58,439 nt of DNA from Cohnella laeviribosi DSM 21336 (GCF_000378425.1 NZ_KB899834.1:1-58439), one strand, 5' to 3'; positions 8,562 through 17,846 are shown, numbered from the stretch's first letter. Made by a program: numbers and translations. Notes: a model not told the origin generated them from the letters alone.

Positions 8562-8580
8562 GTAAGTCGAATTTATCGTG
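8550..8580. repeat. Direct repeat at the Liv/Ssu promoter, possible operator
   Basis: CGGATTTATCATG (8550-8562) and CGAATTTATCGTG (8568-8580) are 13-base near-identical direct repeats 18 bases apart. The first covers the -10 element and the second the likely start site, a position suited to repression. No regulator gene is nearby. Confidence 0.5.
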
Positions 8581-8753
8581 CAAGGCATAGATGAAAAGTA
8601 AATTTTTGGGACTTTTGTTGACCAGACCACTGGAGACGGAAGCGAGAGGGCTACGTTACCAGTGGTTTGTTCATTTGGTGCGTCCTTTGGCCCGAATGCG
8701 CCCAGCGCTTGACCGGAGTCGATTCGAAATCCCTGCAGAAAGGAAGGCAACCC

Positions 8754-9938
8754 ATGTCTGCGCGCGTACGTTTCTTTTCCCGCATCCGATCGGTGTCCCT
8801 TGCCTCTGTCGTTTTCACATTGTTACTAACGTCTTGCGGCATCAGCGGCACAAGCACAACTCCGTCCGATTCCGCTGCGCAGGAAGCGAAGTCGCCCGTT
8901 GTGATCGGCGTCAGCGGACCGCTGACAGGCGATAATGCGGAATATGGCAAGCAATGGCGGAAGGGCATCGACCTCGCTCTCAAAGAGATTAACGCCAATG
9001 GCGGGGTGAAAGGCCGGAAGCTCGAGTATGTGTTCGAGGATACCCAAAGCGATCCCAAGCAAACGCCGGCCGTAGCCCAGAAATTCGTGGCCGATTCCAA
9101 AATCGCGGCGGTGATCGGCGACTTCAGCTCCCCGGCGTCGATGGCGGCATCCCCCATCTATCAGCGGGCGGGGCTGGTTCAGCTCGGCATCACCAACTCG
9201 CACCCCGATTTCACGAACACCGGCGACTATATCTGGAGCAACACCTCCAACCAGAAGGACGACGCCCCTTATCTGGCCGCTCTGGCCGTGCAGAAGCTGA
9301 ACAAAAAGCGGCTGGCGGTTCTGTACCTGAACACGGACTGGGGCAAGACCACCACCGAGCTGTTTGTCGGCAAAGCCAAGGAACTGGGCGCGGAGGTGGT
9401 GGTGCAGGAGGGCTATCTCTCCAACGAAAAAGATTTTCGCCCGATTCTGACCAAGGCGCGGGACGCGAATCCGGACGCCCTGATTTTGATTTCCTATTAT
9501 AACGACGGAGCGCTCATCGCCCAGCAGCGCGATGCGGTAGGCCTCGATACGACGGTCGTCGCCATCGGCTCCGTCTATTCGCCGCAGTTCATCAAGCTGG
9601 GCGGCGAGGCGGTGGAAGGGGTTTATACCGCCACCCGGTTTTATCCCGGCGATCCGCGGCCGGAGGTTCAGCGCTTCGTTCAGGCCTATCAGAAGGAACA
9701 CAACGAAGATCCGGATTCGTTTTCGGCGGTGGCGTACGACGGCGTCCGGATTCTGGCGCAGGTCATGGAGCAGTACGGCACGGACCGCAAGGCGATCCGG
9801 GACGGGCTCGGGTCCATCAAGGACCTGGATACGGTGCTTTACGGGAAAGCTTCCTTCGGGCCCGACCGGCGGCTTCAAAATCCGCGCTTCCTTCCGCTAG
9901 TGGTCCAAAACGGCCGGTTCGAACTTTGGAATCCTTGA
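8754..9938 (+). CDS. Liv-type ABC transporter substrate-binding lipoprotein
   Basis: 394 residues from the ATG at 8754, chosen for the GAAAGGAAGG ribosome site and because a proper lipoprotein signal follows (lipobox LLTSC). The mature part begins VVIGVSGPLTG and keeps the LivJ/LivK two-lobe pattern (GGVKGRKLEYVFEDTQSD, then VAAVIGDFSSPASMAA-type ligand-loop residues). It should feed the fused permease and two ATPases that follow. Although the family name is branched-chain amino acid transport, many members carry other small polar or sulfur-containing solutes. The sulfur-gene setting suggests such a substrate here; that is inference. Confidence 0.88.
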   Translation: MSARVRFFSRIRSVSLASVVFTLLLTSCGISGTSTTPSDSAAQEAKSPVVIGVSGPLTGDNAEYGKQWRKGIDLALKEINANGGVKGRKLEYVFEDTQSDPKQTPAVAQKFVADSKIAAVIGDFSSPASMAASPIYQRAGLVQLGITNSHPDFTNTGDYIWSNTSNQKDDAPYLAALAVQKLNKKRLAVLYLNTDWGKTTTELFVGKAKELGAEVVVQEGYLSNEKDFRPILTKARDANPDALILISYYNDGALIAQQRDAVGLDTTVVAIGSVYSPQFIKLGGEAVEGVYTATRFYPGDPRPEVQRFVQAYQKEHNEDPDSFSAVAYDGVRILAQVMEQYGTDRKAIRDGLGSIKDLDTVLYGKASFGPDRRLQNPRFLPLVVQNGRFELWNP

Positions 9939-9977
9939 TGCTCTCATTACTTCGAAAAAAGGGGACATGAAGCCGCC

Positions 9978-11795
9978 ATGTGGGACCAACTGCTCAACGG
10001 TTTGGTGATCGGCAACCTTTATGCGCTGACCGCGATCGGCATCACGCAAATTTATGGGGTGGCCGGCGTGGTCAATTTCGCCCACGGTTCTGTGTACATG
10101 GTTGGCGCCTACATCGGGTGGATGGCGATCGCCTGGCTGCACTGGCCGCTTGTTCCCGCGATTCTTCTGGTGCTCGCCGGCAGCGCCGCGATCGGCCTTT
10201 TGGTCGAAAGGGCGGCGGTACGGCCCTTCGCCCGGGCCGGAAGCACGATTCTCCTGCTCACCACCATTGCGGCGGGGCTCATCATGGACAACGCAGCCCA
10301 GATCATCTGGGGGCCCCAGACGCAAGCTCTTCGCAGCCCGCTGCCGCAATGGCAGTTCAAGCTGGGCGGCGGCACGGTCTCGTTTCTGGATCTGTTCATC
10401 TTGGCGGCCGGGGTCGGAACGGCGCTGCTGCTGCATTTGTTTTTGTACCGTTCCCGGGCGGGATGGGCCGTGCGGGCCACGGCGCAGGACCGCGAGGCGG
10501 CGCTCCAGATGGGGGTCGACGTCAACCGGGTAAGCAGCCTTTCCTTTGCCATGGCCGGCGCCTTCGCGGGCCTCAGCGGCCTGCTTGTGGGACTGTACTT
10601 CAACAACATTTACCCGACCATGGGCGCTTCGGCTACGCTTAAGGGAACCACCGCCGCCCTGCTCGGCGGTTTGGGGAATGTTCCGGGGGCGATCCTCGGC
10701 GCCTACGTGCTGGGAATCACCGAGGCGTTCAGTGTGGAGTGGCTCGGCTCCAGCTTCCGAAACCTGATGGCCATCGTTCTGCTCATCGGCGTGTTGATAT
10801 TCCGGCCCAACGGGCTGATCTCCGCGCGGCGGGCCTTGAACCCCGAGCCTACCGCCGGCACGTTCATTCCCCACGGCCGGCCGCTCCGGTTCCCCCGGTG
10901 GCTGCTGCCCGCGGTCACGGTTTCGGCCATGGCGCTTCCTTTGTTTTTGTCGAATCCGTATCCGCTGCAGGTGCTGGCCATCGCCTGGGTTTTCGGACTG
11001 ATGGCCGTGAGCCTGAATCTGATCTCCGGCACCACCGGGCAAATTTCGTTGGGCCATGCGGGGTTTGTGACTTTGGGCGCCTACGCGTCCGCGATCCTGA
11101 CAAGCCGACTCGGCTTGCCGTTTTCCCTGTCGCTGCTCGTTTCCCCGTTCCTGGCTGCGGCCATCGGCGTCTTGTTGTGCTACCCGGCCCTCCGGCTCCG
11201 AGGCCAGTACCTCGCCATCACCACCATGGGCCTGGGCGAGGCGATTTCCCTGATTGCCCTGAACTGGGAAGGGGTCACCCAGGGGCCTTTGGGGATCAGC
11301 AACATTCAGCCCCCGGGGTTTTTCGGCTATCCGATCGTGTCTCCGGCCGGCATGTATTTGTTGGCCTTCGCCGTTCTCCTGATCGGCGTGTGGGTCGTGC
11401 ACCGGCTGTCCCGTTCCCATCTGGGCCGGGCTCTTAGGGCCATGCGGGAAGACGAAGTGGCGGCGAGAGCCTTCGGCATCGGACTCGCCCGGTACAAGTC
11501 CATCGCTTTCGGGGTGAGCGCCTTTTTTGCGGCTGCCGCCGGCGTGCTGCTGGCCCACTCCTATTCGTACATCGCGCCCGATACGTTTACCTTCGCGCTC
11601 TCGATCCAGGTGCTCACCATGATCATCCTGGGAGGGCGGGACAACGCGGTCGGCGCCGTGGCGGGGGCCGTCATTCTGATCGCCTTGCCGGAATCGATTC
11701 GCTTCTTAGGCGAGTTTCGCTTCATTCTCTACGGTCTTTTGCTGATCGGAATGCTCCGGTTTCGCCCTTACGGTCTTTTTAACTCTGCGACGTGA
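9978..11795 (+). CDS. livHM: Fused LivH-LivM branched-chain-type ABC permease
   Basis: A single 605-residue protein containing both permeases of a Liv-type importer. Residues ~1-290 are LivH-like (NGLVIGNLYALTAIG, then NFAHG near 35, then LLGGLGNVPGAILGAYVLG). Residues ~305-605 are LivM-like (NLISGTTGQISLGHAGF, then a MREDEVAARAFGI segment and DNAVGAVAGAV). The two are joined by a short linker around 275-300 with no stop or start signals. The normal arrangement is two genes; fusions occur but are the minority. Membrane-embedded, it works with the binding protein upstream and LivG/LivF downstream. Confidence 0.9.
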   Translation: MWDQLLNGLVIGNLYALTAIGITQIYGVAGVVNFAHGSVYMVGAYIGWMAIAWLHWPLVPAILLVLAGSAAIGLLVERAAVRPFARAGSTILLLTTIAAGLIMDNAAQIIWGPQTQALRSPLPQWQFKLGGGTVSFLDLFILAAGVGTALLLHLFLYRSRAGWAVRATAQDREAALQMGVDVNRVSSLSFAMAGAFAGLSGLLVGLYFNNIYPTMGASATLKGTTAALLGGLGNVPGAILGAYVLGITEAFSVEWLGSSFRNLMAIVLLIGVLIFRPNGLISARRALNPEPTAGTFIPHGRPLRFPRWLLPAVTVSAMALPLFLSNPYPLQVLAIAWVFGLMAVSLNLISGTTGQISLGHAGFVTLGAYASAILTSRLGLPFSLSLLVSPFLAAAIGVLLCYPALRLRGQYLAITTMGLGEAISLIALNWEGVTQGPLGISNIQPPGFFGYPIVSPAGMYLLAFAVLLIGVWVVHRLSRSHLGRALRAMREDEVAARAFGIGLARYKSIAFGVSAFFAAAAGVLLAHSYSYIAPDTFTFALSIQVLTMIILGGRDNAVGAVAGAVILIALPESIRFLGEFRFILYGLLLIGMLRFRPYGLFNSAT

Positions 11796-11815
11796 CCGAG
11801 TCTGGAGGTGTCACC

Positions 11816-12682
11816 GTGATCTTGCTGTCCGTGCGCAACGTGCACAAGCGTTTCGGCGGTCTTCACGCCCTGCGGGGAGTCAACCTCGAACTCGAGGAAG
11901 GCGAAACGGTCGCCATTATCGGCCCGAACGGAGCCGGAAAGACCACGCTGTTTAACCTGATTTCATGCGAAGATAGCCCCGACGAGGGGGAAATCCTGCT
12001 GGACGGACATCGCATCGACGGCCTCCCGGCCCATCTGGCGGCCGCCCACGGGCTGGCCCGGACGTTTCAGAACGGCCGCGTCTTCGGCAACCTTACGGTT
12101 CTGGAAAACGTGCTTCTGGGAGCCCATACCCGGCTGCACGGCCTGACGGACCCGGGATCTCGCCTGGCCGGATCCGTGCTCGCGGCGCTTCGGGAGATCG
12201 CCTGGTCCATCATCCAGCCCCGGCGTTTCCGGCGGAGGGAAGCGGAGCTGACGGAGGAGGCTCGGGACATCCTGTCGCTGTTCGGGGAGCGGCTGATCCC
12301 GAGGCTTCACCAACCCGCCTATTCCCTTTCCTACGCGAATCGAAGGCGGACGGAACTGGCGAGAGCGTTGGCTCTCCGCCCCAAGGTGCTGCTTCTCGAC
12401 GAGCCCACCGCGGGCATGAATCCAACGGAAACCGAAGAAATGACCGAAATTATTCAAACCCTTCAGCGCCGGGGCCAGAGCATGCTGCTGATCGAACACA
12501 AGCTGGACTTGGTGATGGCGGTTGCGGACCGGGTGGTGGCGTTGGATGCCGGCGAGGTGCTGGTGTCCGGACGGCCGGAAATCGTGCGTTCGGATCCGAG
12601 GCTGGTAGAGGCGTACGTCGGCAGGAGGGGAGCCGGCCATTCGGTCCCGGACTCCGCGGTTACCTTGCAGAAGCAGGCATAG
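11816..12682 (+). CDS. livG: Liv-type ABC transporter ATPase LivG
   Basis: About 288 residues. The GTG at 11816 is preferred because GGAGGTG lies 5 bases upstream; a GTG at 11792 overlapping livHM is less likely. Walker A is GPNGAGKTT near residue 40 and Walker B is LLLDEPTAGMN. The signature region reads LSYANRRRTEL rather than LSGGQ, as is usual for LivG. It hydrolyses ATP on the cytoplasmic face for the Liv permease and pairs with LivF, which starts 12 bases after its stop. Confidence 0.93.
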   Translation: MILLSVRNVHKRFGGLHALRGVNLELEEGETVAIIGPNGAGKTTLFNLISCEDSPDEGEILLDGHRIDGLPAHLAAAHGLARTFQNGRVFGNLTVLENVLLGAHTRLHGLTDPGSRLAGSVLAALREIAWSIIQPRRFRRREAELTEEARDILSLFGERLIPRLHQPAYSLSYANRRRTELARALALRPKVLLLDEPTAGMNPTETEEMTEIIQTLQRRGQSMLLIEHKLDLVMAVADRVVALDAGEVLVSGRPEIVRSDPRLVEAYVGRRGAGHSVPDSAVTLQKQA

Positions 12683-12694
12683 GGGGCGGCCGGA

Positions 12695-13417
12695 ATGGAA
12701 ACGATCCTGGAATTGCAGGATGTCAATACGTTTTACGGGGCGATTCAGGTCCATTTTGACCTCAGTCTGTCGGTGAGTGCAGGGGAGATCACCTGCCTGC
12801 TTGGAGGCAACGCCTCCGGGAAGTCGACGGCGATGAAAGCCATTTTCGGGCTGGTTCGCCCACGAACAGGGCGCGTGTTCCTGGCCGGGGAGGAGGCCAC
12901 GCATTGGGGCACGCCCAGGCGCGTCGCATGGGGACTGAGGTCGGTACCGGAAGCCCGCCGTCTGTTCCCCTACATGACCGTGCGGGAGAACCTGCTCATG
13001 GGGGCGTATCTTCGCCGGGACCGCCGGCAGGTGGCGGAGGATCTGGAAAAGATGCTGGATCTCTTTCCGCGGGTCGGGGAACGGCTGGATCAGGTCGCCG
13101 GAACCCTTTCCGGAGGGGAACAGCAGATGGTTGCCATGGCCAGGGCGCTGTTGGGGCGCCCGCGCATTCTTTGCATGGATGAGCCTACCATGGGCCTCTC
13201 CCCGCTGTGGGTGGACCGGGTGCTGGAGCTGATCCAGACGATCAATCGGCAAGGCACCACCGTTTTCATGGTTGAACAGAACGCCCGGGCGGCGCTCCAA
13301 ATCGCGCATCGCGGATACGTGCTCCGGCACGGAACGGTAGCCCTGCGGGGGACGGCTTCGGAATTGCTGGACAACCCGCTGGTAGAAAGCGCTTATCTGG
13401 GAGGAAAGGTGATATGA
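12695..13417 (+). CDS. livF: Liv-type ABC transporter ATPase LivF
   Basis: 240-residue second ATPase. It begins METILELQDVNTFYG, the standard LivF opening. Walker A (GGNASGKST), signature LSGGEQQMV, Walker B ILCMDEPTMGLSP and the MVEQNARAAL switch region are all present. Length is normal. Its stop overlaps the start of the next gene (ATGA), showing tight coupling between the transporter and the flavoprotein. Confidence 0.93.
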   Translation: METILELQDVNTFYGAIQVHFDLSLSVSAGEITCLLGGNASGKSTAMKAIFGLVRPRTGRVFLAGEEATHWGTPRRVAWGLRSVPEARRLFPYMTVRENLLMGAYLRRDRRQVAEDLEKMLDLFPRVGERLDQVAGTLSGGEQQMVAMARALLGRPRILCMDEPTMGLSPLWVDRVLELIQTINRQGTTVFMVEQNARAALQIAHRGYVLRHGTVALRGTASELLDNPLVESAYLGGKVI

Positions 13418-14610
13418 GTACAGATCAGGACCTCTTTGTCCGCACTGCCCGTCAAGAACGGTTCCTCGGTCTTGCGGCGCGGTTGGCCGGGGCGTTTGCC
13501 CGGGAGGCGGAGGAGCACGACCGAAACCATACTTTCCCATACGATCATTACGGCGCCATACGCAGCGCCGGTTACCACGCCCTTACCGTTCCTGCGGAAT
13601 GGGGCGGCGAGGGGGCCTCTCTGACCGAAACCTTGCTGGCCCAAGAGAGGCTTGCTTCGGGAGACGGTTCAACCGCTTTGGCCATCGGATGGCATCTCAG
13701 CCTCATCGGCAAGCTTGCGGAGACCGGCGCTTGGCCGGCCGCGGTCTTTGAACGGGTCTGCCGGGAAGCGGTTGAGCGGGGGGCCTTGATCAACTCCGCG
13801 GCCAGCGAAAGCGAGACCGGGAGCCCCTCCCGAGGCGGCCGGCCTTTCACAACGGCCGCCCGCACGTCTTCCGGCTGGGTGCTCACCGGCAAGAAGTCCT
13901 TCACCACCCTGGCGCCGGTCTTGGATTACGCCGTCGTTTCGGCCGGTATCGAAGGGGAAGAAGGCGGTGGGTGGTTCCTGGTGCCGATGGATCGTCCCGG
14001 CGTCCGCATCCAGGAGACGTGGGACGTGCTGGGGATGCGCGCAACCGGCAGCCACGACGTCGTGTTTGAAGACGTGCAGCTGCCTCCGGATGCGCTTGTG
14101 GAGACGTTCGGCTCCGGCCGGACGTGCCAGGTTTACTCCGGGGGCGGTGCCGGCTGGGGACTGCTGATTCCTGCGGTCTACTTGGGCATCGCCCGGGCTG
14201 CTAGGGACTTTATCCTGAACCATACGCTCACCCGCAGGGTCAGCACCCTTCCGGGACCGATCGCGGATGTCCCCCATATCCGGGCGCACCTGGGCAAGAT
14301 CGAGGTGGACCTCCTCGCCGCCCGGTCTCTTGTCTATACGCTGGCTCAACGCTGGGAGGAGGAGAAACCGGAGCGCAGGCACAAGCTGGTGCCGTTGCTC
14401 GGAGCGGCCAAGCTGGTGGCCACGAACAACGCCATTCGGATCGTGGATCGGGCGATGCGAATAGCCGGAATCTCCGGGCTTTTTCGCAGCCTGCCTCTGG
14501 AGCGCTACTACCGCGACGTCCGGGCCGGGTTGAGCAATCCCCCCATGGATGACAACGTCCTCGCGTCGCTGGCCGAAGCGGCCCTGCGGGAAGCCGCGGA
14601 TGGAGAATAG
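13414..14610 (+). CDS. Acyl-CoA dehydrogenase-fold flavoprotein, SfnB/DszC-like
   Basis: 398-residue acyl-CoA dehydrogenase-family protein. The order is an N-terminal helical domain, a beta middle domain (SSGWVLTGKKSFTTLAP, then DVLGMRATGSHDVVFEDV), and a C-terminal helical domain. The catalytic Glu expected for true dehydrogenases is not in its usual ExGT context, and the overall pattern resembles SfnB/DszC-type flavin monooxygenases used for sulfur acquisition. It overlaps livF by four bases and sits among sulfonate genes, so oxidation of an organosulfur compound is likely. The exact reaction is unknown. Confidence 0.82.
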   Translation: MSTDQDLFVRTARQERFLGLAARLAGAFAREAEEHDRNHTFPYDHYGAIRSAGYHALTVPAEWGGEGASLTETLLAQERLASGDGSTALAIGWHLSLIGKLAETGAWPAAVFERVCREAVERGALINSAASESETGSPSRGGRPFTTAARTSSGWVLTGKKSFTTLAPVLDYAVVSAGIEGEEGGGWFLVPMDRPGVRIQETWDVLGMRATGSHDVVFEDVQLPPDALVETFGSGRTCQVYSGGGAGWGLLIPAVYLGIARAARDFILNHTLTRRVSTLPGPIADVPHIRAHLGKIEVDLLAARSLVYTLAQRWEEEKPERRHKLVPLLGAAKLVATNNAIRIVDRAMRIAGISGLFRSLPLERYYRDVRAGLSNPPMDDNVLASLAEAALREAADGE

Positions 14611-14707
14611 CGGACGGAAAACAGCGGACTTCGGCGAGAAGGCCGTGTCCGACCGTTCGCTGACGAAAGCCTGATTTGATATGGATTCGATAAGGAGGCA
14701 ATCTTTT

Positions 14708-15592
14708 ATGACGATTCGCTATATTGACCACGTGCTCATCGCCGTTCCGGATCTGGATGCGGCGGCGGAACAGTACCGGAAGCTGGGCTTCCATGTCACG
14801 GCAGGTGGAACGCATCCGGACCGGGGAACCGCCAACCGGCTGGTCGTGCTGGAGGACGGGTATTTGGAACTGATCGCCGTGCACGACCGGACGGCGGCAT
14901 GGCCGGAGCTGGTCCGTCATTTGGACCAAAACGGCCCCGGACTCTTTACGTTCGCTTTCGGCAGCAGCGATCTGGATGCGGACGTGGCCCGGTTCAGATC
15001 CCGCAATGCCGAAGGGATCACATCGCTTCAGGCCGAGGAACCGCAGGAAGGGGAACTGGTGACTTCGGGAGCGAAGCGCCGGGGCTGGCGGAGCAGCCGT
15101 GTGTCCGGCGGCGAAAGGGTGAACCCTTTCTTGATTCAGCATGACAGCACCGATGAAGAAAAGCGTCTCAAGCTGTTCGGCGACCATCCGCCACAATCGC
15201 ATCCGCTCGGTTATGGGCGTATCGAACGCCTCGAGGTGGTCTTCCCTTCGCTCGAAGAGGGCGAAGCCTATTTCCGCGACGGCTACGGGCTCTCCCGCGT
15301 CGGGGAGCAGTCCGTTTGCCCCAGCCGCCAGGGAGACCGGATATTCTTCCCCCTCGCGCAAGGGCAGCTTGAAGTCATTGCCCCGAATTCCCCGGACAGC
15401 CCGTTAAATGACTTTGTGTCGCTGCGAAAATATGGGGTGCGGGGAGTCGTCCTTACGGTTCCCGATCTGGACGGCGCGGCTTCCTACTTGGCCGGCCAGG
15501 GGATTCGAATCACCCGGTCCCCCATTTCGGGCGCCGTCCAGATTGATCCGGCCGATGCCCTGGGCGCTAGATTGGTGCTCGTAAAAGAATAG
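14708..15592 (+). CDS. Glyoxalase-like (VOC-fold) domain protein
   Basis: About 294 residues from the ATG at 14708, which follows ATAAGGAGGC; the open frame extends slightly upstream. The N-terminal half begins IDHVLIAVPDLDAAAEQYR, the hallmark of the glyoxalase/dioxygenase (VOC) fold, with a Glu ligand in DGYLELIAV. A second, more degenerate repeat runs from about residue 170 (RIERLEVVFPSLEEGEAYF). This matches the Glyoxalase_3-like families whose substrates are mostly unknown. Its place between the SfnB-like gene and ssuC suggests a role in handling a desulfurisation product. Confidence 0.8.
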   Translation: MTIRYIDHVLIAVPDLDAAAEQYRKLGFHVTAGGTHPDRGTANRLVVLEDGYLELIAVHDRTAAWPELVRHLDQNGPGLFTFAFGSSDLDADVARFRSRNAEGITSLQAEEPQEGELVTSGAKRRGWRSSRVSGGERVNPFLIQHDSTDEEKRLKLFGDHPPQSHPLGYGRIERLEVVFPSLEEGEAYFRDGYGLSRVGEQSVCPSRQGDRIFFPLAQGQLEVIAPNSPDSPLNDFVSLRKYGVRGVVLTVPDLDGAASYLAGQGIRITRSPISGAVQIDPADALGARLVLVKE

Positions 15593-15613
15593 CGGCCGCC
15601 GATCGGCCTCGTT

Positions 15614-15670
15614 GCGGGCATCCGCTCATTGACCGGCGGATATCCGCTTACCGACCGGCGGGTATCCGCC
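15614..15670. repeat. 22-bp tandem repeat, about 2.6 copies
   Basis: Three head-to-tail units start at 15614, 15636 and 15658. Each contains a GCGG-N-TATCCGC-like near-palindrome (GCGGATATCCGC in the central copy). They lie between the VOC gene and ssuC, just before the ssuC ribosome site. They could affect mRNA processing or translation of the downstream genes; no function is shown. Confidence 0.6.
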
Positions 15671-15693
15671 CCCTGTGTAGGAGGAAAATCAAT

Positions 15694-16503
15694 ATGCATC
15701 GCGTAACACGAGGGTTGTTCCGGCGCGCGAGCCGGGCGCTGCCTTGGTATATCCCGCTGGCCGTCCTGGCCGTTTGGCAACTGCTCGGCGGCATCGGCTG
15801 GATTCCAGAACGGACGCTTCCGACGCCGTATCAGGTGCTTGCCGCCGGTTTCGATCTGCTGCGCGACGGAGAATTGACGCATGCCATCCTCGTCAGCACC
15901 TGGCGGGCGCTCATCGGATTTGCGGTCGGCGGTTCGATCGGTTTTTTGCTGGGCCTTCTGAACGGCGTCATTCCGCTCTTCGAGAAGCTGACCGACTCCA
16001 CGATCCAGATGATTCGGAACATCCCCCATCTGGCGATGATTCCGTTGGTGATTGCCTGGTTCGGAATCGAAGAGAAGGCGAAGATTTTTCTGGTCGCGCT
16101 CGGCGTGTTGTTTCCGATTTATCTCAATACGCTGCACGGGATACGGTCCGTTGATCCCGGCCTCATCGAGATGGGCAAAGTGTACGGGCTGCGCGGGTGG
16201 AGGCTTTACCGCAAAGTCGTGTTGCCCGGGGCGCTGCCTTCCGTTCTGGTCGGCGTCCGTTTTTCGCTCGGCATCATGTGGCTTACCCTGATCGTGGCCG
16301 AAACGATCGCGGCGGATGCGGGGATCGGCTTTATGGCGATGAACGCGAGGGAATTTTTCCAGCTTGACGTCGTCGTGCTCAGCATTCTGCTTTATGCGCT
16401 GCTCGGCAAGTTGTCCGACCTGATCGCAAAATGGCTGGAAAGGAGATGGCTCAAGTGGCATCCGCATTTCGGCAAGGAGGCCTCGCCGTCAAAGACTTCC
16501 TGA
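15694..16503 (+). CDS. ssuC: Aliphatic sulfonate ABC transporter permease SsuC
   Basis: 269-residue inner-membrane permease of the SsuC/TauC/NrtB family, with GTAGGAGG just before the ATG. Typical features are the opening [15 protein letters not shown], the TPYQVLAA motif after the first membrane segment, LLGLLNG, and the long [18 protein letters not shown] block, plus five to six hydrophobic segments. It works with the SsuA lipoprotein at 5375-6445 and with SsuB immediately downstream. The C-terminus runs into the first possible start codons of ssuB. Confidence 0.93.
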   Translation: MHRVTRGLFRRASRALPWYIPLAVLAVWQLLGGIGWIPERTLPTPYQVLAAGFDLLRDGELTHAILVSTWRALIGFAVGGSIGFLLGLLNGVIPLFEKLTDSTIQMIRNIPHLAMIPLVIAWFGIEEKAKIFLVALGVLFPIYLNTLHGIRSVDPGLIEMGKVYGLRGWRLYRKVVLPGALPSVLVGVRFSLGIMWLTLIVAETIAADAGIGFMAMNAREFFQLDVVVLSILLYALLGKLSDLIAKWLERRWLKWHPHFGKEASPSKTS

Positions 16504-16577
16504 ATTTGAACGAAGCCGCCGGCGAAACGCCGCTTGCGGACGAAGAGGCGAGGCTTTCGCAAAAGCAGGAGAGTGGC

Positions 16578-17354
16578 ATGTCCGTCGAGCTTGACGGCGT
16601 TGCCAAAAGCTTCGGCGGCAAGCCGGTGCTGCAGAATATCCGCTTGTCGATCCGGCGGGGGGAGTTTGTCGCCGTCGTCGGCCGCAGCGGCTGCGGCAAA
16701 AGCACGCTGCTCCGGCTGATCGCCGGTCTGGACAACGCCAGCTCGGGCACGCTCGAACGGGACGGCAAGCCGGTTGACGGCATCAGTCCGGACACGCGGT
16801 TCATGTTCCAGGAAGCTCGCCTGCTGCCGTGGAACAGCGTGCTCGACAACGTCCGCATCGGCGTCGTCGGCTCGGATGCGAAGAGCGCGAAGAGGAAAGC
16901 CTATGCCGCGCTGGAGCTGGTCGGTCTGCAGGACCGGGCGGGCGATTGGCCGTCCGTCCTGTCCGGCGGTCAGCGTCAGCGCGTCGCGCTGGCCCGCGCG
17001 ATTGTCGGCAATCCCCGCCTGCTGCTGTTCGACGAGCCGCTCGGCGCGCTCGATGCGCTGACGCGCATTGAAATGCAGCGGCTGATCGAACAGCTGTGGC
17101 TGCAGCGGGGATTCACGGCTGTGATGGTTACCCACGACGTCAGCGAAGCGGTGGCGCTGGCGGATCGGGTCGTCCTGATCGAGGAAGGACGTATCGCGAT
17201 GGACTTGCCGGTCACGCTGGCCAGACCGCGCGAAAGAGACAACGGCTTCGTTCATTTCGAACGGCTGATTTTGGACCGGGTGATGACCCCGGCAGGCCGT
17301 CCGGCGGAGCGAGCGGATACGGCCGCGGGACGAGCGCCGGACCCGCTGTCATGA
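16578..17354 (+). CDS. ssuB: Aliphatic sulfonate ABC transporter ATPase SsuB
   Basis: 258 residues from the ATG at 16578, where GCAGGAGAG gives a good ribosome site and the family begins ([14 protein letters not shown]). An in-frame ATG at 16446 inside ssuC would add 44 atypical residues and has poor spacing. Walker A is GRSGCGKST, the signature [14 protein letters not shown], Walker [15 protein letters not shown], and the H-loop is in MVTHDVSEA. It provides energy for sulfonate uptake and is the last gene of the operon, followed by an intrinsic terminator. Confidence 0.93.
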   Translation: MSVELDGVAKSFGGKPVLQNIRLSIRRGEFVAVVGRSGCGKSTLLRLIAGLDNASSGTLERDGKPVDGISPDTRFMFQEARLLPWNSVLDNVRIGVVGSDAKSAKRKAYAALELVGLQDRAGDWPSVLSGGQRQRVALARAIVGNPRLLLFDEPLGALDALTRIEMQRLIEQLWLQRGFTAVMVTHDVSEAVALADRVVLIEEGRIAMDLPVTLARPRERDNGFVHFERLILDRVMTPAGRPAERADTAAGRAPDPLS

Positions 17355-17466
17355 CCGTGCTCTTCCCGGTCGGATCGGTCATGCGCAGGCGAGCCGGGTT
17401 CGTTTGGCATGATGGCGATAGCAGTACGAAGCGCGCGAGGAAACGAGCAAAATAGAAGCGAAATAT

Positions 17467-17523
17467 AAAGCCGTTTTTGCATGACGCTTACCGTGCGGAG
17501 ACCGGCTTTTTTTCTGGAGGGGG
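17467..17523 (+). terminator. Terminator after ssuB
   Basis: AAAGCCG (17467-17473) pairs with CGGCTTT (17513-17519) and the hairpin runs into seven T. The loop is long and can form an inner GCA/TGC helix. Confidence 0.65.
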
Positions 17524-17655
17524 GAGGTTCGGCTTTTGGTAACCGGCCCGCGGGAGCGGGTCAGCGGCGCTGCAGTGCGCCGGAGCGTCGGGCACACGAA
17601 CCAACGGGTACACGACGAACGAGAGACGGTTGCGGGACGGCCATGAAACCCCCAT

Positions 17656-17694
17656 AAAAAAAAAAGCCCATCAGGCTCAATCGAGCTTGATGGG
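17656..17694 (-). terminator. Terminator of the first yjcZ gene
   Basis: On the minus strand: CCCATCAAGCT/AGCCTGATGGG stem with a small loop followed by ten T. Strong intrinsic terminator 24 bases after the YjcZ stop. Confidence 0.88.
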
Positions 17695-17717
17695 GAGAAA
17701 GCAAAGGTTGCGATACC

Positions 17718-17846
17718 TTAGAAAATTCCGATTCCCGCCCTAAGGATGATGACCAACAGAATGAAGAGCACGAGAACGAATGCAGCGGCACGGAGACCAC
17801 CGCCATATCCGCCATATCCGCCATATCCGCCAACAGGATAACTCAT
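17718..17846 (-). CDS. YjcZ-family tiny sporulation membrane protein
   Basis: A 42-residue protein. It has an N-terminal MSYPVGG followed by Gly-Tyr repeats, then a single hydrophobic segment (about residues 20-35, AAFVLVLFILLVIILRAG) ending GIGIF. This is the YjcZ/tiny-transmembrane family expressed in sporulating bacilli; function is unknown. The ribosome site is CAGGTGGTGA. A sigma-K-like promoter and a short hairpin lie upstream and a strong terminator downstream, so it is a monocistronic unit. A 38-residue paralogue sits at 26629-26745. Confidence 0.9.
   Translation of the reverse strand: MSYPVGGYGGYGGYGGGLRAAAFVLVLFILLVIILRAGIGIF

Larger units (their letters stand above)
17355..17717. 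other. Intergenic region between ssuB and yjcZ
   Basis: No gene seen. It contains the plus-strand terminator of ssuB and the minus-strand terminator of the YjcZ gene, listed separately; the 130 bases between them show nothing recognisable. Confidence 0.6.

Noticed and set aside
15614..15670. CRISPR array
   Set aside because: Units are contiguous without unique spacers and there are no cas genes.
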